DNA of 64,000 bases, from assembly GCA_004352715.1 (NCBI GenBank), contig SCFE01000032.1:1363241-1427240 (forward strand), in the 5' to 3' direction. Under the pieces are notes generated by a model. It was not told the DNA's origin, did no database searches, and saw only the letters and a list, made by a program, of their open reading frames with translations. Shown here one piece after another: positions 1 through 11,690 of this stretch. The position numbers and the translations under genes were made by a program. The DNA is from Hofstenia miamia. Its lineage: Eukaryota > Xenacoelomorpha > Acoela. Numbering within the stretch: position 1 is the stretch's first letter; each line of letters begins with the position of its first letter.

Positions 1-1191
1 TATATATATGTAATTAACATTTAATATTCGAAATTCAAATGTAGAGAATAGGCAACATATTACAAAAATTGATTACCTATGTTGAACAAAATTATAAACA
101 TAGTGCAAATAATACAAGAATTTTTAATATATAATAGTTGAATACACATGAAGCTTGGTTTAAGAAAGTTTCTTCATTGCACTTTTTTCATTTGGAAATG
201 TTATGACAATTGAAATTATGCGATTCCATAATGACTTAAATGACAATGTTCTCTCTACATGGTATTCGATCTTGTTCTAAGTTGTTTCGTAAATTCTTTG
301 GAATTTTTTCTTAAAAACATAAAAACATTAATTAATTTTGGGATTCAATACATTAACCCGACTAGCCCTGGATGGAGTACATTGTGCTCCAACGTCTGTT
401 TCTGTTATCGGTACATATTAAAAGGTGGCAGATTTTTTTTGTAATTTTATCAGTTTTTCCACATTTTTTCTTCGGAAGAGAAACTATTAAAAAATTTGAG
501 TACTAGTATACTTTTTAATTAACGGCCCATTTGTCATCAGCTGGGGACTTTATTGATCATTGTATATTTTCTTCATTTTGTTTTTTTACTACAATATACA
601 TGTTTTGAATGCCTAATCCTAGTAGAACTGTTTGAAAATAAAAAAGATACCTTTGGTATCAGTTCTCTACAATAGCATATTATTTTACCATTTTTTGCTT
701 ATATTTGGAATAATGAGTGATGCCATTGAGTGAAATATGAAAATATGAATTTTCACCAAATTTTTCCTTGCATAATTAACTAACGTGCCAAATTTCATGT
801 GAAAATTTCAATTCTATAAAGAGTTTTGCTTATTTGTGGAAAACATATTTTGGAAAAAGAACCGAAAATATGTTTTCCAACGTGCTTAGCCTCAAAGTAT
901 GTGAATCCTCCATTTTCTGCAAAATATTAATAATTGTTGACATATTTCGTGACGTCATCACAAAAAATTTTGTTATTTTTTAAAGCTAAATTATCGTAAT
1001 TCTGCCCAAAATTTTATGTTAATAGCTTAATCCTACCAAAAGCTATGGGTTATTATAGACCTCAAAATCACGGGGTTAGTAATTTTAAATTTTTATAGGT
1101 TTGTGGCACCTTTAACATAACTGATCCTAATACACAATATTTTAGGGTTTATTTGGAATTATCAAGGTTTAATTGTAAATACAATGAGTAC
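1..1191. other. AT-rich sequence, no gene recognised
   Basis: The minus-strand translation was searched for the final cysteine dioxygenase exon, which would carry the third iron-binding His and the Ser-His-Tyr motif and should lie to the left of the exon ending at 1192. It was not found, so it is probably beyond the window edge. The short reading frames here have no recognisable domain. Confidence 0.5.
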
Positions 1192-4128
1192 CCCTGATAA
1201 AGCATGATTCATCTCTCGATATGATACACTCCCGTTTTGCAATCATCGGCTGACGTTTTGATTTAGGCCAATCATACAATGTTTCCTTCATTTGGCCTAA
1301 ATAATGCCCAAACATCATAAATATAATAGGTTAGTCATCAATACCATCCAGCACTTTTACAGCACAATGACTTCCAACATGATCATGAATGGAGCTGGCA
1401 TGACCTTCTCCCCAGCACATAAGAATTATATTGTATTTTCCGCATCCATTGCCATCAGATATCAAATTTCTCGTATATCGATGTTGATCGTTAAACCTAA
1501 ATTAGTTTTCGAAGTATCTCAACCTGGGATTTGTCATGATGAATAATCCTATTATATTTAGAAAGTATACTCTGTTTTCTTTCACATAAAATTTGCATTA
1601 ATTGTTAATAATGCATTTTGTGTTTGTATTTCTTAAAACCTGTTTTAACCGCATATTTGATAGTAATAATATAAATATTTATCCATATATGAACACCAAA
1701 CAGTAGTATAAATAATAAATTAACCTTAATAATGTACATAAGACTCTGTAGAAACGAAACAAACATATTGCATATTTCCTACAATTATTTTTAATAGAAT
1801 GGTCAAAATGATTTAAAAACTGTTGTTGGAAAAAACCTTTTAATAAATGATGTTTTTACGTGTTTCAATGACTCGTATAAATTTATGGAAGTACTTTGAT
1901 GTAGATAATTAGCAAGAATAGCAATTCTATTAAAATAAAACGATCTGGTTAATTCTTTTCCTATATCCTTTGATTTGAAGATTGCAATATTAGAAGAACG
2001 AAGACGGTAATTTATTGGTAGATATTCTGATATTATTTTCGATAGTTCTAAATCATATTGGTGTTCAATAGCTTATTGAAATAGATTAAATCAAGTAACT
2101 GAAAATAGTAGGGTATCGGAAGCATTTTTAGGCGTATTAATTGTGATTTATAATCAAATCCTGGTAGTATCCACTTAAAACACCTATTTCTAGTTTGTCA
2201 ATTATAAAGGGGGGATAATTCCTTAACAATGAGCCATAACTTAGACATGATAATACCAATGATTTGTAGAGAGTTAACTTGATCTTAAAATTTTATGAGA
2301 TTGAATGCTTAACGTTCTCTATATCGTAAAACGTCTACATAAAATGAAGCATTCCAATTTACTAAACAATACTCATTTTCATTTTCTATGTAATATAGTG
2401 AGTTATGTTAAAACACTTGGTTAATTTTCGATCAGTTATCTGTATAAAATGACTTGAAATGCTAGAATATGATTAAATTACCGAGATCTTTTTGTATGCA
2501 GAATGTAAAGGTAGAAATTTTTACCAGAGTTTAGCTATATCAAAAAGGAATCATTCATCAATTTCGCCATTCCCGAAAAAAAAAGAACAGTGAACACTTA
2601 AAACGCACGATATTTTGCTGAAGCCGAAATATATTTGCATATTTTGTGAGATGCTACTTAGGTAAAGTACCAGTTACTAAATTTTAAAAAATTATCGGAA
2701 AGTGCAATTTTTTATGTCGTATATTATCTTATAAGTTTGAAAATGGCTATTACACTTTCAATGGAATGTTAGTCCATGTTTCATTTAGCAGTTGAAAATG
2801 ATGGAATTCGCTTGAAGTAATTCTTAGTATATCAAATGTAATTTTATTGTATATTTTACTTACTTTATCGTATACTAACATAATACTATGTTTTTGCAAA
2901 AATTGGAAGACCATATACCTTGGCTTTGAAAAACAATACCATACATAAAAGTGAGCAGGTATTTACAATTTTTTATTTGGAAAAGTCTACAAGTCTCCCT
3001 AAAAAGCCCCCGCATAGAACAGATTTGAAACTGCTGATTTTGCTTGCTTAGTCTTCTATTCAATTTAGAGCAGGTCGTGCAGCGTGAATCAGATCATCGA
3101 TTTTAAGAGGTAAGCCAATAAAGAATAATATTGAAGATACGCTTGGGTCATTGCAACATTCGCTTTAAATAATCCTTATCAGCTTTGTGATATTGAACCT
3201 AAGGTCAATATTTAATTACTCGAGTTTAATAAAGCACATGACTTGTGAAAATTGTCAATATTTCTTTATCAAATTGGAATGTTCTCGTTTGAACTCTGAA
3301 AAGCCGAATTACGTTTAAATACAGGAGCGTAAAAATAAATCGGATATATGGTATGTTCCAATTACGTCACAAAAAGCGAAACCATGAAGTCTGTCACTCA
3401 ATTCAAAATCCATTAAACAATAGCAATTGCATACAATCAACTTTTTTGAAAAGTTCATTTCCTTTATGAAACTTCTTACTAAATTTACTTCATTTCTAGA
3501 AAATAGTGTCTTCCACAAATATCTGAAAAATGCCGCATTAAAATTTTCAAATCATGTACGAGTTAAAATGCCAATGATGTAGGGTCTCATATCAAAGTAC
3601 AATAATAAACTCAAAATAGAATTTAGGAAGTCGACGCAACCCTAAACAGGCCAAATCAGGATATAATTTGAAGTAACTAAGCCCGAATTGTGTGTGTGCG
3701 TATTGTCAAGAAAAACCAAAACAACCAAAACTAAAAGGGTTAGTTCCTCATGGATCACACAATCAGGCAGTCTAAATGTAAAGCATACGAAAAATAAATT
3801 TACGCAACAAACTCGTCTATGTGGACAAACGTTGACATCATCTTGTTATAAAAGAAAAGAAGGCAATTGGGTACTCTGTGGTACTGATATTCTTTGATGT
3901 ATAATTTCATTAGTTTGCTAGTTATGAGTATCTAAAAACCTTTTTAATAGTTTGCAACACGTAACTTACTCGCTATAAATAATATACGTACACATATTTG
4001 CTCCAATCTGCTTCGTTGCTTGTATAACTGTCAAGAATTTTAGTCAGCTTATCTGGATTAACTTGCATGGCATCTTCGCAATCCATGAAGCACTCGTGAA
4101 TGTTTTGTAATAGTTCTTCAAATTTCAT
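1192..4128 (-). CDS. CDO1: Cysteine dioxygenase paralog A, first three coding exons (3' end off-window)
   Basis: Cysteine dioxygenases are cytosolic cupin-fold iron enzymes that oxidise L-cysteine to cysteine sulfinate, leading to taurine and sulfate. Exons on the minus strand are 4128-3992 (137 nt), 1496-1345 (152 nt) and 1296-1192 (105 nt). All are bounded by AG/GT sites, with phases 2, 1 and 1, and the joined 131 residues stay open. Seen in the translation: QHRYTRNL with the substrate Arg, the cupin motif WGEGHASSIHDHVGSHC with two iron-ligand His and the Cys that pairs with Tyr in animal enzymes, then GQMKETLYDWPKSK. The ATG lies just after an acceptor (ttttag/AA), so a 5' exon exists upstream. 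The last exon, with the third His, is missing and should lie left of position 1. The exon lengths equal those of paralog B at 38-46 kb. The 2.5 kb intron 1497-3991 holds nothing I recognise. Confidence 0.9.
1497..3991. other. First coding intron of CDO1 paralog A
   Basis: AT-rich intron between the 137 nt and 152 nt exons. No transposase, RT or RNA gene is recognisable on either strand. The short reading frames (for example near 2875-3063 and 3315-3518) lack known motifs. Confidence 0.6.
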
Positions 4129-4566
4129 TTCTAAAATAAATATTAAACGCATTGTTCAAATAAAAAAGTAATAAATTTTTAAAAAAGTACATTTTGGATA
4201 AATTGATATTCCATCAAAAAGTAAATACCTTGCTTGTTAAACAATGTTTCATTCCATGATTTTATAATATTGTCACTCTGGTAAAGCCAAATACTATCAA
4301 ATGTGCACCCTCATTTACGAAGGTTTATTAATATACTAATATATATATATATACATGTATATGGCAATACATAATACAGGCATCGTCACCAAATCTCTCT
4401 TGAAAATAGCGTAGGCCCAGCTGGATACTTGTAATTTCTTTGCACTACGCGATGAAGTTATTTCCTCAATATGAAAGTCACTCTCACCACCTGTTGCTAA
4501 GCAATTATCTATTTCAGCGAATTATTCGTGGGTCTGTGCGTGTGCACGCAATCAGTTCAATCTGAA
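4129..4566. other. Interval between divergent CDO1-A exon and THAP frame
   Basis: The 438 bases between the two ATGs hold the splice acceptor of CDO1-A just left of its ATG and a short (AT)n tract near 4338-4362. Because CDO1-A has an upstream exon, its promoter may not be here. No clear core promoter motif is visible. Confidence 0.4.
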
Positions 4567-4939
4567 ATGCCTCGAAAATGCTCTGTATATGGTTGCAGAA
4601 CGGGATATCGTGAAAATAGTGACAAAATTACTGTGTTTGGATTTCCCAAGAAAAAGGAACTTTGTCTTAAATGGATTGCCTCATTACCAAATATACTTAA
4701 ATTTGAGGATATTACTCGACATATGGGTGTGTGCAAGCTTCACTGGCCCAGAGATTTTCCAACAAAGCGTGCACCTGGTGGAGTTTCAATTCCCATTGAT
4801 CCGCCTAGTATCTTTAAAAATGTTCCTATGTCTTCAATTCCAACACCACCACCACCTCCTAGACCAACTAATCTTAGCTCAAGTGAATCTCGAAACCCAA
4901 ATATTAATGAAATGCAAGAATTTTTACTTCAGGACACTA
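4567..4939 (+). CDS. THAP-type zinc finger protein, N-terminal part, cut at a single N
   Basis: THAP domains are C2CH zinc fingers that bind DNA sequence-specifically, found in animal transcription factors and in P-element-type transposases. The frame starts at the ATG at 4567, giving MPRKCSVYGC. The zinc ligands are Cys5, Cys10, Cys56 and His59 (GVCKLHW), and the conserved FP dipeptide and Trp36 (LKWIASL) are in place. After the domain comes a Pro-rich tract (about residues 94-103) and a Ser/Asn-rich stretch. The frame is open to the N at 4940, after which the sequence changes to an unrelated Penelope-like fragment, so the C-terminus is missing. No partner or transposase domain is visible, so host gene and P-type transposon remain equally possible. 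It is head-to-head with CDO1 paralog A. Confidence 0.75.
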
Positions 4940-5179
4940 NATATTCTAAAAGAAAACACATTGAACGTTTTGATTATATTATATAATCCTCATCAGCAAA
5001 TAATTTGCGGCAAAAAATATTTTTACAATATACAAACTACATTAAAATTATAGAATGAAATCTAAAATAAATATAAATACTATATTAGATTAATTTGTTT
5101 ATTTAATAACTTTGTTTTGTCGATGTTGTTAATTTCAATGGCTTCTGCAATTTTTGCATACTTTGTTTGGTAATGATCT

Positions 5180-6290
5180 AAAAATTTTCAATGTTGATAT
5201 TTTGAAGGTGATTAAAAATTTCTGATGTTAAATGGCCATTGATGGGCTCTTTGATACGCGTATCAAAATGACGGATGGTTTCACCGATGTATGATTTCTT
5301 ACAATCATATATTTATGAAGCCAACCCATTTGATATTTGCTCTTTGTTGCAAATTTTATTTAGTGCTTTGAATGATTGAAATATTGGAATAATCTTTGTA
5401 AATTTTAAAATTGTAATAAATGATCTTAGGTTATTTTTCAATTGAATTGTATTATTTTCAATGAGTGGTAATTTCCAATAGTTTTTTATATCTTCATCAG
5501 ATTTTTCATGATTAGTTGCCAGTAAACATTGATCTACAACTTTCTTTATAAGATGATGTAGATATCCATTATCACGAAACATGTCATATAATTAATCTAA
5601 AGAATTTGTAATTTTTAAATCTGATGATGATATTTTGATCATTCTTTGACATAAACATCTGATTTTATTTAACTTATGCTTTGGATCACAATAAGAATCA
5701 AATCGTATGTAAAGACCGCTGTTCGTTTTCTTGTTTATTATTTCAGTTTCATATGATATTCCAAGATTTGTTACAGTAACATCTAAAAAATTTACCTTCT
5801 TCTCAATTTCTTGTTCTAACGTAAATTTTATTTCAGGTAATTGATTATTTATAAAGTCAAAAAAGTCGTCTATTTCTCTTTGATTGTGAAATACAGCAAA
5901 TACATCATCAACATATCTATGATAGCATAGAAATTAATTGCCTTCAAATTCAGATTCTATTATATCAATTGCAAAACTAGCCATTGTACGGCCCAAGGGT
6001 GAACCCATAGCCATTCCATCAATCTGCTTATATGTGTGCCCGTTAAACAAAAACGAAGTATCTAAGCATGCCATTTTAAGAAGTTTTTTGGTGAACTGTG
6101 AGAAATTGGCAAAGTATCTTTTAGAACCACATTTAATATGTGATCAATCGTTTTTGTGACGGAATATTAATGAAAAGGGATTTAACATCAAAGCTAACCA
6201 TAATTTTGGAATCTGATTTTTCATTGAACACATTTTTCAAAATATTTGTAAAACTTAAGGAAGCTGATAAATAATATTTTGATGTGTATA
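5180..6290 (-). pseudogene. Penelope-like element fragment A: RT palm and GIY-YIG, decayed
   Basis: PLEs are retroelements with a telomerase-related reverse transcriptase and, in most animal families, a C-terminal GIY-YIG nuclease. Reading right to left: IMVSFDVKSLF (RT motif A region, near 6200), DGMAMGSPLGRTMASFAI (motif B, about 6020), YHRYVDDVFAVFHNQ (catalytic YVDD, about 5910), the linker, and SYIGETIRHFDTRIKEPINGHL (GIY-YIG core, about 5250-5310; quoted with one more residue it would continue TSEI). Stop codons interrupt the frame after EFEGN and elsewhere. The N-terminal part is absent. The closest relative in the window is fragment B at 8390-9480. Confidence 0.8.
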
Positions 6291-7378
6291 TATACACAAA
6301 AGTACTCTACCAATTGACTCATTTCGATAGTTTATTAAATGCAGCTAAGCTTCAGAGTTGGAATTGGGCAGTTTTTTAGGCCCAAGCCAATTTCAAAATA
6401 CAAATTATTCGGCTCAAGCCTAGCCCAGTCCAAATTATTTTCTCTTACGCTATTGATAGTGTCTTTTGCCTCATAGAGGCTTATAGGCACTAAACTATGA
6501 ATTTGATTGGATAATTTGCATAATGTATTGATTAATATGTGTCTAGGTGCATATCCGTTTTAGGATTGGGGCTAGCGAGTTTAATCCTTTACGGAGCAAA
6601 TGTGAGCCCCTTTCTGTAAATGATTACCAAATAGTATTGAACGTGCATTTTCAAAAATGTTACCAATGAAGACAAAAATTTTCTAAATTGTTTTAAATTT
6701 GTGCATAGATTAATCTTAAATTGCTTAGATATTTATTTAACTTTTTGTTGATTTCTACTGGAAATTGGTAAACGCTTTCATCTCATAGAATAATATAATC
6801 TCAAAAATCAGAGTGCACAATGTAAATGCTAATATGTTAATATTTTGCTTTGACTTTTAGGGAAACATATAAAAATGTTGCTATTGATAATATTGTAATT
6901 TTAAGTGAGATAATGGCGATTGTTGGCATAACTAACAACGATTTACCAATATGTGTAATTTCCAGATATTTTACTATTAACTTTTTATAGCAAAACGTAA
7001 CTGGTAATTTTGCACTGAAATCGATTATTGCAATTAGCCTTTTGCATGTAAACAAAGTTTAAGAAAATTGAACCTCAAAAAAAGCATTATATTCTGCTAC
7101 TTGCTTATCCATATATTTCCTAAAAATTATGAAAATGAAATTATTTGAAAACCAGTGAAGTTTCATTGAAAAATTTAACAAGTTTTAAGACGAATTTCAT
7201 TTAAAATGTTAATTTGTTTCACTACAAAAATTTAATTAATTCTTTAAAGAAAATAATACTTTCCTGCATATCCAAGCAATGTATCCCTTAAACTAAGATG
7301 TAGTAAATATAGAAAATATGTTTGTATTTTTGTTTTTTAATTTTTAAATGCATGCTTGCAACAAGGGTTAAGCATACT
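6291..7378. other. Non-coding part of duplicated block A
   Basis: AT-rich sequence whose counterpart lies at 9481-10960. It holds no domain I recognise. The minus-strand frame at 6837-7055 recurs at 10153-10380 but has no known motif, so it is probably a conserved non-coding piece of the duplicated element. Confidence 0.5.
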
Positions 7379-7499
7379 CAGGTGGCCTGAATACTAAACT
7401 GATGAAAAAATATTTGTATTTGGAGGTATTATAATAATAATACTATTTTTGATGTAACCACCCTTTAAAATATTCAACACCCCTGCTAAGTACTACGCC

Positions 7500-8125
7500 C
7501 CACGACCAAGGTGTCACATGTGTCCATAGATTGACGCGGGAGTAATTTTTCATAACCGCATTGCACCGCACCCGGAGTGAGTGGGCCCACAATCGCATCG
7601 CATCCGCATGTCTATTAGAAAAAAAATCACCCGCACCTGCAAAACCCCGCTATTTTCTAAATGTTGCCTGTGGATTACAAAACTACATCACATGCATAAA
7701 GTATTATAATAATACCGGTATGTCCTATAGGCTATGCCCTACAGTATCATTTTACTTTTTCTTTACAGTATTCAAACACGGCTCTTCTAAAATAGTATAT
7801 AGCAAACACAGTAGTCAACAAAGTAAAAAATGAATTAATTTAATATTATAAACATTGTTTTTACAGAGCACTAAGCAATATCAACATCAAACAATTTGAT
7901 TGCTTAGCATTAATAAGACTCACCCAACATCCCAGCAGTCTCCGGAGCTGGTCGACCACACTTTCCAGAACAATGTTATTAGTACATTAAAAAAAGTCTT
8001 TCAGTTTCAGCTGAGGAAGCCTGGGTAACAAAAACACGACGAGCAATGGGAAAAATTCTTTCGTTTGATGCCAGAAAAGTAAAAGGCTTGAGTAAATGAT
8101 CTTTTCTTCATAGTCTTTCAGTTCG
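7500..8125 (-). mobile_element. hAT transposon fragment, copy A
   Basis: The minus strand at about 7890-8060 encodes a decayed hAT C-terminal dimerisation segment: alternative frames give ARRVFVTQASSAE and NERLF-like pieces, better preserved in copy B. The region 7500-7650 is unusually GC-rich with repeated CCGCACC and CCCGC motifs, like the subterminal repeats of hAT elements. Cut at the single N at 8126. Confidence 0.6.
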
Positions 8126-8389
8126 NATATATATATATATATACATATATTCTAAAAGTAAAAATATTGAACGTTTCTATTATATTATCTAATCATCATC
8201 AGCAAATAATTTGCGGCAAAAAATATTTTTACAATATAAAAACTGCATTAAAATTATTGAATGAAATCTAAAATAAATATAAATATTAGATTAATTTGTT
8301 TATTTAATAACTTTGTTTTATCGATGTTGTTAATTTCAATGGCTTCTGCAATTTTTGTATACTTTGTTTTGTAATGATCTAAAAATTTT

Positions 8390-9480
8390 CAATGTCGATA
8401 TTATGAATGTGATTAAAAATTTCTGATGTTAAATGGCCATTGATGTGCTCTTTGATTCGCGTATCAATAGGACGGATGGTTTCACCGATGTATAATTTCT
8501 TGCAATCATCACAGGTATATTTATGAAGCCAACCCAGTTGATATTTGCTCTTTGTTGCAAATTTTATTTAGTGCTTTGAATGATTGAAATATTGGAATAA
8601 TCTTTGAAAATTTTAAAATTGTATTAATTGATCTTAGGTTATTTTTCAATTGAATTGTATTATTTTCAATGAATGGTAATTTCCAATATATGTCTTTCTT
8701 AGTTTTTTATATCTTCATCAGATTTTTCATGATTAGTTGCCAATAAACATTGATCTACAATTTTCTTTATAAGATGATGTGGATATCCATTATCACGAAA
8801 CATGTCATTTAAATAATCTAAAGAATTTGGAATTTTCAAATGTGATGATGATATTTTGATCATTCTTTGACATAAACATTTGATTTTATTCAACTTATGC
8901 TTTGGCTCACAATAAGAATCAAATCGTATGTAAAGACCGCTGTTCGCTTTCTTGTTTATTATTTCAGTTTCATATGATCTTCCAAGATTTATTACAGTAA
9001 CATCTAAAAAATTTATCTTCTTCTCAATTTCTTGATCTAACGTAAATCTTTATTTCAGGTAATTGATAATTTATAAAGTCAAAAAAGTCGTCAATTTCTC
9101 TTTGATTGTGAAATATGGCAAATACATCATCAACATATTTATGATAGCATAGAAATTCATTGCCTTCAAATTCAGATTCTATTATATCAATTGCAAAACT
9201 AGCCATTGTAGGACCCAAGGGTGAACCCATAGCCATTCCATCATTCTGTTTGTATATGTGCCCGTTAAACAAAAACGAAGTATCTAAGCATGCCATTTTA
9301 AGGAGCTTTTAAGTGAACTGTGAGAAATTGGCAAAGTATCTTTTGGAATCACATTTAATATGTGATCAATCGTTTTTGTAACTGGAATATTAGTGAAAAA
9401 GGATTTAATATCAAAGCTAACCATAATTTTGGAATCTGATTTTTCATTGAACACATTTTTCAAAATATTTGTAAAACTGA
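8390..9480 (-). pseudogene. Penelope-like element fragment B: RT palm and GIY-YIG
   Basis: Same arrangement as fragment A and somewhat better preserved. Open segments are 9296-9024 with NDGMAMGSPLGPTMASFAI and YHKYVDDVFAIFHNQ (RT motifs B and C), 8893-8699 (connector, MFRDNGYPHHLIKKIV), and the GIY-YIG core CKKLYIGETIRPIDTRIKEH followed by INGHL at about 8420-8510. A frameshift follows the RT palm (near 9050) and the N-terminus is missing, so it is non-functional as read. Confidence 0.8.
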
Positions 9481-10948
9481 AGGAATCTGATTATTTATAT
9501 TGTTATGGATATATATACACAAAAGTAGTCTACCAATTGACTCACTTCGATAGTTTATTAAATGCAGCTACGCTTCAGAGTTGGAATTGGGCCGTTTTTT
9601 AGGCCCAAGCCCGGCCGATTTCAAAATACAAATTATTCGGCCCAATCTTGGCAAAGTCCAAATTATTTTCTCTTACGCTATTGATAGTGTCTCTTGCCTC
9701 ATAGAGACCTATAAGCACTAGACTATGAATATGATTGGATAATTTGCATAATGTATTGATTAATATGTGCCTAGGTGCATATCCGTTTTAGTCCGTCAAC
9801 AATGTTAATTCAATTCTGTTGAAATTCAAATTGCATTGTTAAAATAAATAACAATAAGCACCTCACACAGGTCCGTAGGATTGGGGCTAGCGAGTTCAAT
9901 CCTTCGCGGAGCAAATGTGAACCTCTTCTGTAAATGATTACCAAATAGTATTGAACGTGCATTTTCAAAAATGTTACAAATGAAGACAAAAATTTTCTAA
10001 ATTGTTTTAAATTTGTGCATAGATTATCCTTAAATTGCTTAGATATTTATTTAACTTTTTGTTGATTTCTACTGGAAATTGGTAAACGCTTTCATGTCAC
10101 AGAATAATATAATCTCAAAAATCAGAAAAAATCAGAGTGCACAATGTAAATGCTAATATGTTAATCTTTTGCTTCGACTTTTAGGGAAAACATATAAAAA
10201 TGTTGCTATTGATAATATTGTAATTTTAAGTGAGATAATGGCGATTGTTGGCATAACTAACAACGATTTATCAATATGTGTAATTTCCAGATATTTTACT
10301 ATTAACTTTTCATAGCAAAACTTAACTGGTAATTTTGCACTGAAATCGATTATTGCAATTAGCAATTTGCATGTAAACAAAGTTTAAGAAAATTGAACCT
10401 CAAAAAAGCATTATATTCTGCTACTTGTTTATCCATATATTTCTTAAAAATTATGAAAATGAAATTATATAAAAATGAAATTTTTGTTTATTTTGATTTG
10501 TATATATATTTTTACGTGTTTTACAAAACTAGTGGAGTTTCATTAAAAAAAATTAACAAGTTTTTACACGAATTTCATTTAAAATGCTGTTAATTTGTTT
10601 CACTACAACACTTTATGTAATTCTTTAAAGAAAATAATACTTTCCTGCATATCCAAGCNTAATTTGAGCAAGATTCAAATATTCGATTGACTAGGCATGA
10701 AATGGTGTNATTTTGATTTGTATATATATTTTTACGTGTTTTACAAAACTAGTGGAGTTTCATTAAAAAAAATTAACAAGTTTTTACACGAATTTCATTT
10801 AAAATGCTGTTAATTTGTTTCACTACAACACTTTATGTAATTCTTTAAAGAAAATAATACTTTCCTGCATATCCAAGCAATGTATCTCTTAAACTAAGAT
10901 GTAGTAAATATAGTTTTTATTTTTGTTTATTAATTTTTAAATGTATAC
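9481..10948. other. Non-coding part of duplicated block B with local duplication
   Basis: Counterpart of 6291-7378. Bases 10490-10658 recur exactly at 10710-10878. Between them, bounded by Ns at 10659 and 10709, sits a 49-base piece nearly identical to 15571-15619 of the PLE farther right. No gene seen. Confidence 0.7.
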
Positions 10949-10959
10949 TTGCAACAAGG

Positions 10960-11690
10960 GTTAAGCATATTAGAAAAAAAATCACCCGCACCTGCAAAAC
11001 CCCTCTATTATCTAAATGTTACCTGTCGATTACAAAACTACATTACATGCATAAAGTATTATAATAATACCGGTATGTCCTATAGGCCTACGCCCTACAG
11101 TATCATTTTACTTTTTCTTTACAGTATTCAAACACGGCTCTTCTAAAATAGTATATAACAAACACAGTAGTCAACAAAGTTAAAAATGAAGTAATTTAAT
11201 ATTATAAACATTGTTTTTACTGAGCACTAAGCAATATCAACATCAAACAATTTGATTGCTTAGCATTAATAAGATCCACCCAACATCCCAGCAGTTTCCG
11301 GAGCTGGTCGACCACATTTTCCAGAACAATGTTATTAGTACATGAAAAAAGTCTTTCATTTTCAGCTGAGGAAGCCTGGGTAACAAAAACACGACGAGCA
11401 ATGGCATCTAGAATAGAAAAAATTCTTTCGTTTGATGCCAGAAAATAAAGGGTTAGAGTAAATGATCTTTTCTTCATAGTTTTTCAGTTCGTCTGCCAAT
11501 GTCTTCGTGCGTGAATCAGAGCGAATGCCAATTTCGATCATGCATCAAAAAATGTCCATTCTTATCGCACAGCAACCCGCGTGGCATTTGAAATTCAGTA
11601 GCCGCATTGCACCGTCCCCGCGCGGGTGCAGTTAAAACCGCAACCCGGCTTGGGTAAGCCCGCACCTGCGCCCATCTTTATATTTGTCAC
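10960..11690 (-). mobile_element. hAT transposon 3' part with C-terminal dimerisation frame
   Basis: hAT transposases end in a dimerisation domain. The minus-strand open frame 11477-11217 shows AIARRVFVTQASSAENERLF followed by NNIVLENVVDQLRKLLG, the expected layout (Ser-Ala-Glu-x-Glu-Arg-x-Phe-Ser). Catalytic upstream parts are not present in this window. To the right, 11570-11690 is GC-rich with inverted and direct CCCGC/GCGGG motifs ending in AAGATGGGCGCAGGTGCGGG on the minus strand, which looks like the element's terminal region. The left side joins block B after a deletion relative to copy A. Confidence 0.7.

Larger units (their letters stand above)
4941..8125. repeat. 3.2 kb duplicated block, copy A
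   Basis: Starts with ATATTCTAAAAG and contains, in order, a minus-strand Penelope-like RT/GIY-YIG fragment, a GC-poor spacer and a hAT transposon fragment. The same order recurs at 8145-11500 with scattered substitutions. Copy A has about 230 extra bases near 7379-7612 and lacks about 85 bases found at 9797-9880. Both ends of this copy are marked by single Ns (4940 and 8126). Confidence 0.85.
8145..11500. repeat. 3.2-3.3 kb duplicated block, copy B
   Basis: Tandem and directly oriented relative to copy A, starting again at TATTCTAAAAG. It is diverged by substitutions and indels, so it is not a pure assembly echo, but the join at the N at 8126 leaves open that the two copies are alleles placed end to end. 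Contains PLE fragment B and the hAT C-terminal frame. Confidence 0.85.

Noticed and set aside
361-445. Possible last CDO1-A exon near 360-450 (the minus strand reads CCACCTTTTT, recalling Ser-Pro-Pro-Phe)
   Set aside because: The frame does not give the expected residues on either side, and the third-His motif is absent.
1304-1546. Plus-strand open frame of 80 codons
   Set aside because: It is the antisense shadow of CDO1-A exons 2 and 3 on the minus strand.
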